From Nemophila menziesii (lineage: Eukaryota > Streptophyta > Magnoliopsida > Boraginales > Hydrophyllaceae): a DNA stretch of 64,000 bases. Below are positions 45,067 to 60,002 of the stretch, one piece after another. Every line of letters starts with the position of its first letter. Within the stretch, counting starts at the first letter, position 1. The stretch lies in NCBI GenBank assembly GCA_029959085.1, contig JARWIR010000002.1, positions 44,884,233-44,948,232 on the forward strand. The letters run 5' to 3'. The position numbers and the translations under genes are program-made. Under the pieces are notes generated by a model. The model did no database searches. It saw only the letters and a list, made by a program, of their open reading frames with translations, and had not been told where the DNA came from.

Positions 45067-46005
45067 ATGGGGTTTGGGCCTTTGACTTCTTTGCACCACG
45101 GTTGCATTCCGTCTGACTTTGGTGATATTATTGCTTGTGGTTTGTCTACTTTCTCAAATAAAGAACGAAAATAATTGTGGGACAAGGACAGTATATTTAG
45201 GTTTTGATGGTATTTTTTTAATTATTTTAACTCTTTAATAGACCAGATTTGGATTATGTAATGTTAAATATAATTTAAATTTGTTTTACTCTAGGAAAAT
45301 TTAAATTATTCAAAATTAAATGAACTTGGCAACAAGTTTGTTTCGGTAGTCGAGTGTCGTGGTTCACACACAAAGTGATGTTGGCATTTTTTATGATATA
45401 TATAAATGGAACAAGTACGGGTATAAAGTTATGAAAGGTCATCACAAAAAAAGTTTTGTTCCTCTTACTTTACATTCATAAGATCACGCTAATAAATAAA
45501 AGAGTAAATAACTCTTTGTGTTCCTTATTTTTGCATATTTTGTTAGTTTAACCTTGTATTTTGAAAAAGTTATATGTTAATCAATTATCTTTTTGTTAGT
45601 AAACCTACCTTTTTATTCCCTCATCTACGATATTGTAAAAACGTACTTCCATTTTTTCGTGTATGTAGAAATATCATAATGGCACTATAAAACATAGCTA
45701 ACACAGTCTCCAAAAAAAAGAGGTAAGGGTTTGAATATGACATTTGCTTTTCTTAATAATGGACTTGCTTATTAGAAAAATGGAACGACCAAAGAATTTT
45801 TTATCCTAAATCCATTGTCTAGTTTTGACTTGAAATTATCAATTCTTCTTTACCTAGGAGGTACTATAAATTCACTAGCATTGGGTGCAATGTCCATAAG
45901 TGTGTTGAGAGAGATGCTCATGATCCAAGGTTTGTGATAACCACGTTCGAAGGTAAACACAATCATGAAGTTCCAGAAGCTCATAATAATAGCAACGTCA
46001 CTTAA
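45067..46005 (+). pseudogene. WRKY fragment 1, copy B
   Basis: Same three pieces as 754-1692. The heptapeptide reads WNKYGYK here (WNKYGHK in copy A). The in-frame TAG before it and the Cys-to-Phe change in YYKFT are shared, so they predate the 44-kb duplication. Confidence 0.85.
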
Positions 46006-46142
46006 TGGGTGTGACTTGCTCAATTTCTTCAAGTCAATGGATAGTTATTAGGCCTCAAGATTGATATAAGCCATTGTGAATCCTCACTAGTGTGTCGTTA
46101 GAAAGGCCACCTACATCTGGTCATTTGGGGCATTTGATTTTC

Positions 46143-47243
46143 CGAGGAGGATATATATAAAAACTTCCCCTACTATACACTCCAAACCAATCCCACCCTA
46201 AAACCGCTATTCTCGTTCGACATTCAATGGAAGCCATAGATTCAAACTAAAACTCATTGCTTGAGATTCCACAAAAACTTGTCAAGAAGCTCTATAATAA
46301 ACTTCAGTTTAAGCATTCAAAGTTTCTTGAAACTTGTTTTTGTTCTTTTTATAGAAGTTATGTTGGAAGATCTAGTAGAGCTTCCATTGAGATTTGTTCA
46401 AGCTAATGGCTGCTAAGTTGCAAAGAATTTTGGAAACACAAATATTTAATGAAGTAGTATACACTGAATGTAGATGGGGAGTAATAGTTACGGAAACTAG
46501 TGTGGGTGAAATTTATTTATTTTTTGTGATTATTTTGACAGGGCTTGTGTATATTATTTTGAATCTTTGGGATAAAAATTGTAATTTTATAGAGTTTATA
46601 TTTATTATGAAGTATGGGAAAAAATTGATGCCCCTTAATACACATATTTTGCAAACAATGTTAAAACTAATGGTCGATTGACTAAATTGGTAGGTTGAAA
46701 TATCAATGGCTAGGGATTTGTGCGTACCAACCTGATCCTCACTTCAAAAGGTGGGGTTTAAGGTGATAAATGGAGTTTGGACAAGTGGTGAGCATTGATT
46801 TACAAACTCGTGCGAGATGGGGTGTGTTTTAGGGAAAAGCATTCCCTGTTTCACAAATCAGTATCACATGTAAATATAATATATTATATATACTAGTTAC
46901 TAGTTATCATATTTTTGCATGATAAATCTTAAAATTATTGTTTATACACATTTAACAAGTAGATGATTAAGATAAAAAATTATATATCATACACATTTCA
47001 CAAGTAGATGTTTTTCAAAGGATAGTTGTTAAGCACGGAGACCAAGTTTTGACTCTGAACTGAAATAAGTGCTAATTATCATCTTTACTTGTTTAATCGA
47101 GTTATTGGGTCTTTGATTCATATACTCTATTTAATATTATTTTGTTGTCGAAACTACTTTTTTTTCAAATGTGATGATTTAATTTTGAATAATATATAGT
47201 TTTTATTGTGTCAAAAAACATTTCAGTTGGTATAATATCATCT
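46143..47243 (+). repeat. Repeat R1, copy B
   Basis: Counterpart of 1830-2930. The 95-codon open stretch recurs unchanged at 46394-46681, which reflects recent duplication more than selection. Confidence 0.7.
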
Positions 47244-47682
47244 AATTATGGTACAATCTCATTAGGTGAGTATAACAAATGATAATATATTGCTTCCTAC
47301 TTATAGTGGATTTAAATTTTTAATTAAAAAAGTTGTCAGAAAAACTCATAAATACAATTGGATGAGAAAATTCATTAGTTTCTCTTTTATATATAACATA
47401 TAAGAGCAAATTTATTATTATTAAACTTAGGATATATATGTATTCAATTTTCCCCATAATAGTGTTAATAACATAAAACATATAATATAAAAATGGTTCA
47501 GAAGATAGTTAAATAACGGAATATTAAAAATTGCAAAAATAGGTACAAATTAAATACATAAAATAACATAAAGTTAACATAATATGAATTAATCATACTT
47601 GTATAATAGAAAACAAATTGAGAAGACCATTTAAATATTTTACAAAATATACACATATAATGATATTAAGGTTTAAGTGTTT

Positions 47683-50141
47683 TTGCTATAATGGATGTCA
47701 CAAGGACCGAATAAAACACTAATACATTAAGAATTCGTCATACAAGCCCTGAATACATACTAAACGAGGTGTCTTCTACCCAAATATATCTCTCGTGAGC
47801 AAACTCCATAGCGCATTAGGTGGATCTTCATAAAAGGGATCAGACGTTTCTCTAATGTAAGTCGAGCTAACCAATCGGTGCTCACGTTAGCTTTCATGAA
47901 GACATGCTAAACTTGAGCGGTCGATTCCTTTTCATACACACCCTGGTTTTCTAAATCCATTCTGCTCCAAGTCCCCTCCCACTCTTTAATTGATATATAA
48001 GTTGAAGTGCCTCATGCAAAATCCACCTTAACCGTTAAGTCTCGAATCCAATTTCTTCCGCTATCTTAACACCCTCAAAAATTACAATCAGTTCAGTAAT
48101 CACTGAAAAATTACAACTAAGATTCAACAAAAATCCTTTGATCCAGTTCCCTTCAGAGTCCCGAATCACACCACCAGCTCCTCATTTTTGTCCTTTATTG
48201 ACACTAATATCAGTATTAAACTTAAATCCTTGGATTGTTTTGGACCAACCAATGAGTTCAAATGAATTCTTCTAATCTTGTCATGTAGTCCCCTATCTAC
48301 TCATATTCCTATATAATTCATTGATGTGAATTTTGCCTTCCTAAACACACCAACAACGTTAGGTAGAGTGCCACCATTAAAAATGCTCTCATTTTGTTTC
48401 TTCCATAATATCTTAATAATTGCGCTGAAGAATACAATCCAAGGCACTCCAGCAAAAAGGAGGTTGCATGATCAAAGACTATTCTACCAATCAATCGATG
48501 AGCTTAATTCATCCATGCCCCCAAATTATCCCTTTTCAATTATGTCATGTTCTGTTGTAGTTTTTGTCGTATAACTCTAGGTGAGGCCTGACCCATTACT
48601 ATTCTGACCGCAAAAACAAGTCCTGCTTTGCTGGCCTGAACGACTCATTACCTGGCGCTATTGTTGTATGGACTTCCTCGATTATGATGCTAATGTCCTA
48701 CATGAAATTGGAGTCTTCTCAGGTGGTACCTAATTCACCTACTACTGGCATATTGCATCTGAGGTCCCTGAAGTAGGAATTGCTTCAAGAGAACGGTACC
48801 AAGACTCTTGTGTGATCTGTTATTTTCTTACAAACGCTTCTCCTGCAATGTACTTGCTCCAAACCATATCATTAACTGTCCTACCAAAACCATTTTATAA
48901 TAAAGCTAAACTCAACATATATAATCTCCCAAAGTTGGGAGCAGCTATTACTCCCCAAGATGCTTCTTTTATGATCGACCTCCGAACCTTACGTCGCAGT
49001 CTCGAAACAAATGAATTGATACCTCATCACACACCCCACACCACAGACATGTGTTGGAGACATCCATTCTCCGTTTGATGAGATTTCTTCTGGTTTCTAA
49101 TCTATCATGCACTACTTGCCATAACAATACTTTAGTCTTTAATTGGCAATGATTTTTCCATAGTTTATCACATTTAATCATCCCATTACTCTTGTCCAAT
49201 CTATATTCCTAAAATGCCGATTTGACAGTATATACCCTTATGAGCCTCATTTTTCCAGGATAGGAAATATGGGTTCTCCTCTCCAATATGGACTCTTACG
49301 TTTGCCATCTCAAGTAACTTAAAGATCGGAAGAACATGCTGAAAAATATCACAATCCCACGACCCATCCTCTTTAAATATTCCCAAACCTTTTTGAACCT
49401 AAAATACTAATCGATATCCTGAACAACAGAGTCCCATAGCGGTGAATCACCAATCCATACATCTAAGCTTATTACAACACTCTTACCATTTTGTAGCACC
49501 CATCGGGATCCCTTTCTAACAACAGAAATACATTCCACGGCGTCTCTACATATTTGGAAATCAGATGATCTATTTGCATAGTAAAACATACTCGACTTGA
49601 AATATTTTTGACACAACAATCAAGCCCATAACACCACCTCATCATGTACCACTTCAACCAAACTTCCTAAGTAACACTTTATTCATATCTTTGACTTCAC
49701 AATATAACCCAAACCTCCTATGTTCTTTGGTAAAAAATAACTACCCAAGACACCCAATGGATTTTTGTTTGCTTCCCAGATGTCCTACATATCGAGTCTC
49801 TATGAATTCGATCTATCAGAACAAACGTAGAGAGGTAACTTCTCCACCTGCATGATGTACATCATTTTTGCACTCATCACTAATTGCACTAACGTAATAC
49901 ACCATGCCAACGGGAATGTGCTTGCTTTCCACCTCGTGAGCATCCTTACAAGTCAATTAATCATATACCCATACACACCATTTGTCCTTCTTCACGATAC
50001 GATAGGAATGCCCAAATACTTCCCTAATTCTGAATTGTGGAAGTAATCTCTTCTAGAGGTAATGGACGATGTTAACGTCTTATCTATGTTCCTTGAAAAA
50101 TAGCTGAGAGACTTCTCTTTGCTGATCGGCTGTCCCGTATC
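47683..50141 (-). mobile_element. 5'-truncated LINE, copy B
   Basis: Counterpart of 3370-5828 with the same insertion point. The zf-RVT region is at 48969-49199. Its coding parts carry the same breaks plus a few private changes. Confidence 0.75.
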
Positions 50142-51410
50142 ATGACAAAAACAAAATGTTGAAGTTCTTTCAATATAAAATGTTGAAGTTAAACCAACCA
50201 AAAACATGTTTTGAAGGAGTATATATGACAAAAAATAATATATGATCATTTCAGGAAAACATAAAATGGAAAGAACTCAAAAGAAATTTAAAAAAAAACT
50301 CATGATTACGCAAACCTTGTAGGTGTAAGTTAATATTTTGGGGGTTTCTTTATTATTTGATTGATCTAGTTTTGATCACTTACATAAAAATGGTTTCAAA
50401 TATACCGTTAATTTATTAATGGTGTTAGACTGATCATTGTATCCATTGACAACTAGTTTTGACCGCCTTAATTTTTTGTAGAAGTATTTGTTTCATTAAG
50501 TTGACAGATGGAATATCTTAAGCAAAAACTCTCATCAACATATATTTGTGTGTGAAAATTTTTATAGGTTTCTGTATATTATTTTAAATTTTTGGGATAA
50601 AATTTTTAATTTAATAGTGTTTATTTTTATTATTAAATACGGGAAAAAATAGTACACCCTTTTAAACACATATTTTGCCAACAATGTCAAAACTAATTGT
50701 CAATTGACTAAATTGATATGTTGAAATATCAATGTTAATGGGCAGGTATTTGTGGGTGCCAACCCGATCCTCGCTTCAAAAAGTGAGGAGTTTGGGTGAT
50801 AAATGGAGTTTGAACAAGTGGTGAGGATTGATTTACAAACTCGTGCGAGATTGATGTGTTTTTCAAGGATAAGCATTCTCCACTCCACAAACTAGTCTCA
50901 CATGTAAATATAATATATCATATATACAAGTTATCAGTTATCATATTTGTGCATGATATATCCTAAAATTATTTTTTATACACATTTAACAAGTAGGTAA
51001 TTAAGATAAAAATTATATTTTATACATATATAACAAGTAGATGTTTTTCAAAGGATACTTGTAAAGCATTGGAGACCAATTTTTTATTCTAAATAGAAAT
51101 ATGTGCTGAGATTATTTTTTTATGTGTTTAACATATTCAGTGGGTCTTTGTCCATATACTTTATGTAATATTAGTTTGTTCTAAATCATTTAAATATGGT
51201 AAACTCTCATTAGTTAAGTATAATAAAGGATCTTTTATTGCTCCTACTTATTGTGGATATAAATTTTGAAAAAAAAAATAGTTGGAAACTCATAAATACA
51301 GTTGGATGAGAAAATTCATTAGTTTCCCTTTTATATATAATATATAAGAGAAAATTTAATTTTAGGATATATATGTATTCAATTTTTTTCATAAAGAAAC
51401 ATATTTAAAA
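50142..51410 (+). repeat. Repeat R2 right part, copy B
   Basis: Counterpart of 5829-7100, with one small indel near 50235. No gene. Confidence 0.6.
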
Positions 51411-51533
51411 GTTAAATCTCAAAGGAATAAGATATTGTATAATCAATAAAAAAAATTAGGGATATAATGTTAATAATAGTGTGCCAAAAAGATAAAGATA
51501 GTTAATATGGATAGGTTATGACAATATTATACT

Positions 51534-51543
51534 CTATATAAGG
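51534..51543 (+). promoter_or_regulatory. TATA box of WRKY gene, copy B
   Basis: CTATATAAGG, the same as at 7225-7234, followed by the same pyrimidine-rich leader. Confidence 0.5.
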
Positions 51544-53100
51544 ATATATAATTGTGTGGAATGCTAAGTGAACACACACAACACCATTTTCTCCTACTAC
51601 TTCCATACTTCCTCTTTTATCTTCCTTCCCCGTCCAGTGACCTTAAATTACATCTTTTTTAGAATCCCTTTTTCCTTAAAACCTTTCATAATAATCTTCA
51701 ATACCAACAAGATTGTAATCAATCTTCTAGCTGGTTATCTTGCAACACCAAACAGGTTTTAATCTTCAATCTCTCTATAAAAAAATTGTGTAATATGCTT
51801 AGTTTACCTTTTGAAACTGGAATTTCATGTGATTTGCACAAAATTAGTTATTGGTATGATATATGACTAAATTTGTATCCATTTTTGGTAAAAAGGCTTA
51901 AATTTTTTATTTCAAGTGTATTAATAATATGAAGGCTAAATATAAAAATATAGAAAAAAAGTTAGGTTTCTTAATTTTATGAAATGAGATCTAGGTATCC
52001 CATTATTTTTTCATTCCAATTCAATTTTATTTAAAAAATTACTTTTCTAAAATTTACTTTGTTTGCCTAATTAATGAGTTAATTATATATATATATATAT
52101 ATATAATTAGGATATAGATATTTCCTACAATAAAAATATATTATTTAATATTTTTATCATACATAGAAGGATTTTTTTTTTCATTTTAAATGTTTTGTAT
52201 TATAAGGATATAACAAAAAATTTATTTACATTTAGCTACTTTTTTATTGTTATGTACAAGTAATTGTAGTAATTATTATATGTAAAAATATATTTTTATA
52301 TTAGACCATTAATGAAAGGTAAATCAAATAAACTAATAAAAAATAGGTGCAAGAGTAATAGATTTAAATCCAAAACAAGATAATTGAGGAATGTAAATAT
52401 TTTAGACCAAAAAACTAAGAGATCTAAGTGTTTTTTTTTAATTTTTTTTATTATTTGTTGAGGTTAAATATATAGATGAAACTTATTATAATCATTTTAT
52501 TAATAAACTTTTGAAGGACTTTTTAGACTTTGATAAATGGATTTGGATTCAGATGCAAGAAATTTTTTTGAACTTTTTAAATATGAATCTTTGGTCATTT
52601 TATTTAGTAAGAAGATGATATAAATAATTTAAAGCAATAACTTTTAACATATCCCTCTTTAGTTACATTCGACTTTCCATATTTAGACTTTAATATTCTC
52701 ATATACATAAATTATTATTTATTTCTCTTGTATAAATTAATTAATTTCCCCCACATAAAAGAACATTTCATGAGAGAAAATCTCCTTTAAAATATGTAAA
52801 TTTCCTATTTTGCATTTAATGTTATTTATAGAGTCTCCCATGATGATATTTTCATAAGAATTAAGCTTAAATTAAATCTTATATCACATGTTAAATTTAC
52901 TTCTAGTTCTAAGCTAATAATGTTAAATCCAAGCCTTGAAGTTTTATATGTATTGAGAAATTTAAAAAATTATTTTATGAACTTTATATTCATATTCTTG
53001 TATTAATAATTTGGATCTTTTACCATAGTGGAAAGCGTATGTACTGATCCGGGAATTCTATTTTTTATCAAGTTTTTAAGTGACATCATCGACTGCACAG

Positions 53101-54288
53101 ATGGGGTCTAAGCCTTTGTCCTCTTTAAACCGAGACCACGCTCCATTTGAATTTGGTGATACTATTGATCGTGGTTTGTCTACTTTCTCAAATAACAAAG
53201 ATGAAGATAATTATGGGAACGGGAGTGTATCTATAGGTTTTGACGGTAAAGGAGATATCTTTGAGTCAAAGAGATGGTATTATTTAATTTTTTTAATTCT
53301 TGAATAGACCAGATTTTAATTTTGTAATGATATATATATATATACCTAAATTGGTTTTACTCTAGTGAATTTCAAATTTTTTCGACTGAAATGAAGTGGG
53401 CAAATAGAGCTATTCGGGAGCCGAGGGTCGTGGTTCAGACAAAAAGTGAGGTTGACATTCTTGATGATTGATACAAATGGCACAAGTACGGGAAAAAATA
53501 TATAAAAGGGCATATCAAACCAAGGTTTTTTCCTTTAACTTACCTTCATAATATCACACTAATAAATACAAAAATAAATTATTCATCTGATCCCTCATTT
53601 TTCATATCTTTTTTTTTTGTTTTCACACGTATCTAGCAAAAGTTACATGTTAATCCATTATTTTTTTTTTCACACATACCTTTTTATTCCCCGTATTCGA
53701 TATCGTAAAAATGTACTTTCAAATGTTTGTGAAAATATAATAATGGCAACATAAAACACGACTAACATTGTCATAAAAAAGGATTACACTATGATGTTTA
53801 CTTTTCTTAATTAGGGACTTACTTGTCAAAAAAATAGGACCAAACAAGTTATTTACCCTAAATTCTTTTTCTAGTTTTGACTTGAAATTATTAAATCCTC
53901 TAGACTTAGGAAGTACTACAAATGCACTAGCATTGGGTGCAATGTCCGTAAGCGTATCGAGAGAGTTGCTCATGATCTAAGGTTGGTGCTAACCACGTAT
54001 GAAGGGAAGCACAACCATGAAGTTCCTGAAGGTCATAACAGTAGTAACGCCACTTCAAGGGTCGTGACACATTCAACTTCTTCCGGTCAAGGGATGATTC
54101 TCAAGTCTCAACATAAATCTGAGCCTTTGCAAATCCATACTACAGTACCATCAGAAACGTCACTTATGTTTCGATCGTTTGGTCATCCAGGGAGGATGCA
54201 TATTGGACCATCGAGTCAAGGCGACATGTTCGTATCAAAGCAGGTTAGACTTTCGAGATTTGCTCCGGAGAATAAGGGGCCCATGTAA
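53101..54288 (+). pseudogene. WRKY gene, copy B, with in-frame stop
   Basis: Exons 53101-53276, 53366-53524 and 53910-54288 correspond exactly to the copy A gene, with equal lengths and GT/AG borders. A TGA at 53469-53471 replaces the Gly codon directly before YKW, ending the protein ahead of the DNA-binding heptapeptide, which would read WHKYGKK. Upstream, TKSEVDILDD is nearer the family consensus than copy A ([10 protein letters not shown]). The zinc-finger exon is otherwise intact with three or four substitutions. Inactive as a WRKY protein unless the stop is a sequencing error. Confidence 0.8.
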
Positions 54289-55331
54289 GATTTTATTTTA
54301 TTTGTGAGTTTTTAAATCATTTCTTTAAATTTTGGATATTTTGTTGGTTGATTACTTTGGAGGTTGAATAATTTATTTCGATTGGTCTTGAATTGAATAG
54401 GTCCCATGGGACCTGCATACTTTGAATGATTTCCTTTTCTTATTTTTTACTATCATTATTGTTGTTATTATTGTTATTATAGCTATTATTATTAAAAAAT
54501 ATCACGATATACGTTATGAAAAGCAAATAAAACTGCGATTATAAAAAATCATATGAGATTTAATTCAATTAATTCATCCAAATTAACAAAAAAAATTAAG
54601 TTAAAGTTAATCGTTTTCTTATGTTATAAACTCTTTAACAGTTTTATAATAGGAAGAATATTTACAATATTGGCATATATCAATGTAGTTGATTTCTCTT
54701 CTCACACCATCCTATAAAATTTACAAGTTTATTTTTCGTCATGATTCTAATGTTATTGGAAAAAATAAATACTAACATATTTAGATAAGGTAAGATGAAC
54801 TACATTCACAATATGGTATTCTTTATTATCATATAAGTATTATCTAACAGTTCAAATTTAACTAAATATTCAAATATCAATTACATGTTATATTCGTTCA
54901 AGAATTCAAATTAATTCAGTTAAAAAGTTTAATTTATATATGGAATTAGATATACAAAACATGCTTTTAAGTTCGTTTGTAAAATTAATTTTTGTATTGT
55001 TTTTTATTTTTATATTTAAACATAACTATAGAACAAGATGTGGAATAATATATCTTTTGATGGAATGAAAAGTACAAAGTAGACAATTTTGTAGTTATTT
55101 ATTCAAGGATAAAAACATTATATTCATAGTTCGTTGTCATAAACTAATTTTTTAAGTATATAAATATGAAACTGTGATATGCATAAATAAAATTGGAACA
55201 TATATTCCTTTAGTTAAAAATAGTTGTTCGGTGACATATGAAATATGGTTATTATATATATTTTTCGTATATCTTTTGTGTAGCTTCTTTTTTACTACCC
55301 TATCAATGAGAAGATTAGAAGGATGAACCAA

Positions 55332-55942
55332 TTGGGTTAGCTCAACTAGTCATAACCCTGCTATTTTTTCAAAACTTAAAACAGTGTGAAGTTAGAGGTA
55401 TAGGGTACGAATCCTCTCCCTGAACATGAGTAATCTAGTACCGTCTTACCATGGGGATACAGTCTCGCGTACTGCTCAAGTAAGTGTGCGACTCCATATG
55501 AGGACCTACTTCCCTTCTGCCCACACTCCATTCACACGGTTCTCAAAACAGAGGAGGAAGGGTGGGCAGCAGGTACCACGAGCCCTCTGCCATTTGACCT
55601 CATCCGAGAAGATTCATATCTAACACAACTATGCGGATATGAACTCACCAGAAAGAGCGGTAATTGCTCCAAGAGCTGGTTACACATGTCAACCCCCCGG
55701 AGGTATAGTCGGTGAAGGCCAACTTAATTACATGGGAGGCAAAAAAGTTCATTATAATGATTTTGCTGTTGATACGCGGGTGATCCAGCAAACACCTGAT
55801 CAATTCCACATCAGGCAGACACGCCTCCATACTCCTAATTCGAGACTAGTCATCACTAAGTTAGTCATGTTTTAGGAGGTGATTCGAACTCTATACTAAC
55901 TAAAATAATGAGAGACAAGATCGTGACCAGTTGAGTTAACCC
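55332..55942. mobile_element. SINE-like element with inverted tRNA-type ends, copy B
   Basis: Counterpart of 11090-11700. Both box A/box B pairs are unchanged; only scattered substitutions in the centre. Confidence 0.5.
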
Positions 55943-58041
55943 CAATGGTTTATTAATATAATGATATTTTTAACATTAAGTTTATAATATGATCCATTAT
56001 TAGTCACTAAAGTGATCAAACTTGTATATATGAATTTTAATTTTTCTATATAAAAATGTATATTTATTTTAATTTAATATTGTTGTTGAACTTTAAGATT
56101 TTTCCATAGGTGAATTATTAACCAATATACATTGGACTATATTATTGTATCTGAATATATTTATATATGTAAACATAGAGAATATATTTGATATTTAAAT
56201 TTTTTACTAATAAAGAAATTATATTTATTTCTACCTTATGATTGTGTGTTTATATATCTTCTTTAAATTGAAAAATTATCATACTATAATATTTACCGTT
56301 ACATGTATCATATGATTGTACTATATATCAAATCATGAATTACAAAAAGAAGTCGAATACAAAAAAATTATCTTTAAAAGGATCTTGTTATTCTAAAATC
56401 TATAAGTCATATTTATGGTATCTCTTTTGATTGGATACTCAAAAAATTATTCCAAGAGAATTCATTATCACGACATGAAAAATATTTGAAAGGAAAACAA
56501 GGAAAAATTAACAAGATATATAATATGAATTAAAAATTAATGGATCAATTGTTAGTATTATTTTCATAAAGATTAAACTATTTACTTAATTAAAAAATTA
56601 TCATTAAAATTATAATGGAAGATTTAATATGATTTATATGAAATTTTTAGAATATTGGTTCAAGTCTATTAAGAAGGCTTACTTTATCTATTAGTTTGGA
56701 AAAAAGAAAACTTATCTTCACTAAAAACACTAACGGGTCTTAAAAACATCTCCTAAAGACCCAAAGACCCAACCATAAGTTTTATTATTGAATAAAAAAA
56801 ATCTTAATTAAAGTATAATATTTTCAACCCTTATAATTTCATATTTAAGACCGATTGGCTCAAAATTCTATATATATTTCATAAATGAAGAAAATCAAAA
56901 AATTGATCTATTTTGTTAGATATGAACCACTTTATTGTGAGTTAATATGTAGTATACGTAAAAAAACCTAAATGCGTGGTATTTACATGGTTTAACATAT
57001 TTTTTAATTGCTAACACTACTAGAAATCGGCGATTTACCGACGCGAAATCACCGGCGATTTACGGGTCGTCGGCGATCGTGTAAGATTACCGACGACATG
57101 TTTGTCGCTAATATTTACCGACAAAACGCCGTCGTTAATAGTATCGACTTCGTCGTTAATCAGTAGTTTTGAAATTTTAATTTTTTTAAACGTAAATTCG
57201 TCGTCGCTAATGCGCACGACGACGTTTTTCGCCGTTAATTAGCGAAGATTTATTAGAATTACCGGCGAATTTACGTGTCGTCGGTAATTAATTAATGTAT
57301 TTTTTAAAGGCTGCAGGTTTTTTATCTCATAAAACACCCACACACACCCTAAAACACCTCCGAATTTCTCCCAAAAAATCCCAGAATTTTTTTTCTACCC
57401 CCTAATTGATTCTTCAATTTGTCTTGCACCATTCCCGGGTCCATAATCAAGGTGGGGCATTATCGTTATCTATCTTCATCACAAAATTTAAGGTAAATTC
57501 ATGAAAATCCATGGTTTTAAAATATAAACTTTATTTTAGAATTGTGTTTAAATGTTGATATATGATGTGATTAGGTGTATTAGTACATTGTCTAGATGGG
57601 TTGTGGTCATCAATCCTCTTCTTAACTATCTAATTCAAGGTATTTTCAAGAAATTTCATACTTTTTCATTTTTTTTAATTGATATGTGTTAGTTGCTATA
57701 ATTAGACATGATTAGGTTGATGAATTACATGTGATTTGGTTTACTTTTTTATTATTATGTTTTGTAGTATGCATGTTTGGTTGTATTTAATTTTTTGTGT
57801 TCATATATTATTATTTGTTTTATTAATTATATGAAATTTATTATCTATATATTGTGTTGTAATTTTATTTATTCAATGGTTTGTAATTTTATTCATTCAA
57901 TGGTTTGTAATAATTATTCATTCAATAGTTTGTAATTTTTATTATGTTATTTATTGTGTTGTAATTTTTATTCTTCTTTTTAATTGGGTTGTAATAATTA
58001 TATATTTTATTTGTCTAGTTGTATAAAATTGTTGCGAACAG

Positions 58042-60002
58042 ATGAATCCGGATTTGGATAAGAGTTGGATCGATACAACTAATTAATATACGAAAGAATA
58101 TGTATCTGGGGTTCTTCGTTTTATCGAATATGCAGAGAAAAATGAAGATTGTACCACTGGTTTCATGTCTTGTCCGCATACGAAGTGTAATAATTACTCT
58201 CGAAAACCCATCGACGAAGTTAGGACCCACCTTCTTAAACACGGTTTCAACAAAACATATTTTGTTTGGACAAAGCACGGCGAGAACGAGGTGGTATTTC
58301 CCGAGACAATTCAAGTACCAAACATAGATAGCGAAATGCATCGTGTTTATGAGGATGTGAGACAAAGTTACTATGTTGGTGGTCATCCGGGAGATATTGA
58401 AATGAGAGACGCACATCTTCCTAGTCAAAACAGTTTTGATTCATTGTTCGAAGAATTGGAGACAGAATTATATCCTGGTTGTACAGCGATGAGTTCATTG
58501 AATTTCATTGCCAAGCTTATGCACGTAAAATTAAAGAACAAGTGGAGTTACACATCATTCTCCGAGCTATTAGAGTTGGTTGGTCGTGTTTTACCGAAAC
58601 CTCACAACTTGCCCGATTCTTACGAAGCATGCAACAAGAAACTTAAAAGTTTAGGCATGGGGTATGTTAGTATCGATGTTTGTTTAAATGATTGTGCAAT
58701 CTTTTACAAGGAGAATGAAAAGCTTGACAATTGTCCAGTATGTGGTGAATCAAGATATGACCCGAAGAAGGGTAACAAAGTACCGCATAAGAAGCTTCGT
58801 TACTTTCCGATTGCTCCGAGATTGCAGCGACTATACGCATCGAAACACCGCTAAAGAAATGATTTGGCACCATACCGGAAGAAGTTCCGATCCAGATGTG
58901 TTGCGTCATCCAGTTGATGGTGATAGTTGGAAGAGATTTGCAGCGCTACATCCTGAGTTCGCCAGTGAACCTCGGAATGTATATTTGGGCCTTGGACTCG
59001 ATGGGTTTTGTCCGTTCTCCATGCAGAACAACTCCTACAGTATGTGGCCTATCATATTGACCGTCTACAACTTGCCACCGTGGACATGCATGATGGAGAC
59101 CACATTTCAGCTTTGTTTGTTAATTCCGGGTCCCCGCTCACCCGGAAAGGACATGTATGTCTTTCTCCGCCCTATTATAGACGAGTTGGACATGTTGTGG
59201 AGAACAGGTATCCATACGTATGACGCCCATACGAAGCAAATGTTTTTAATGAAGGTTTGTGTGTTGTCCACGACCAATGATTACCCCGCTCGGTCATACG
59301 CTTCAGGATGGTCGGGTCAAGGTTACATGGCTTGCCCAGAATGCATGGATTCCACTCCTTCGTTGAAGGTGAGGAAAGGGGTCGTTTACTTTGATCATAG
59401 ACGTTGGTTACCTATCAAACATGATCTCAGAGATGATACGGTTTCGTACAAGGAAACCGATAAACGTGCCCCACCGAGGAAACATAGTCCTGCTAGTATT
59501 CAGACACAGCTAGATGGGCTTCCGATTGTGTTTCCCGGTAAACACAAGGATTTCGGGGGCAAGTTGACAAAAAAAAACAGGTTCGCGTGAGACAAACTGG
59601 AAAAAAAAGAGTATTTTTTATCGTTTACCGTATTGGTTAAAAATTTTTTTAAAACATAACATCGATGTAATGCATTGCGAGAAGAATGTGTGCAACAGTT
59701 TGCTTGGTACGGTTATAGGAGTTGATGGTAAAATAAACAAAGATAACGTGAAGGCGCGAATGGATCTTATGGATTTGGGAATTAGAAAGGAGTTGTGGAT
59801 CTCATCCGAAGAAGGTAAGACGATACTAAAGCGAGGAAAGTATACATTATCAGCGGAGAAGAGGAAGATTTTTCTTGAGTGGTTACGGGCACAAAGGTTT
59901 CCAGATGGTTTCGCGTTGAGTTTGAGGAATAATGTTCACATTGATACGGGAAAGATTATTGGAATGAAATCGCATGATTGTCACGTTATGATGCAGTATC
60001 TC
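58042..60002 (+). pseudogene. TNP2-like transposase, copy B
   Basis: Shares the early TAA (58084-58086) and the deletion junction with copy A. The frame is intact where A is shifted (near 58583 and 59695), but it has its own 2-base loss near 58848 (ASKH then R-stop) and an extra A near 59575. From the start at 58165 it is open to 58854 through YFPIAPRLQRLY. Confidence 0.9.
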
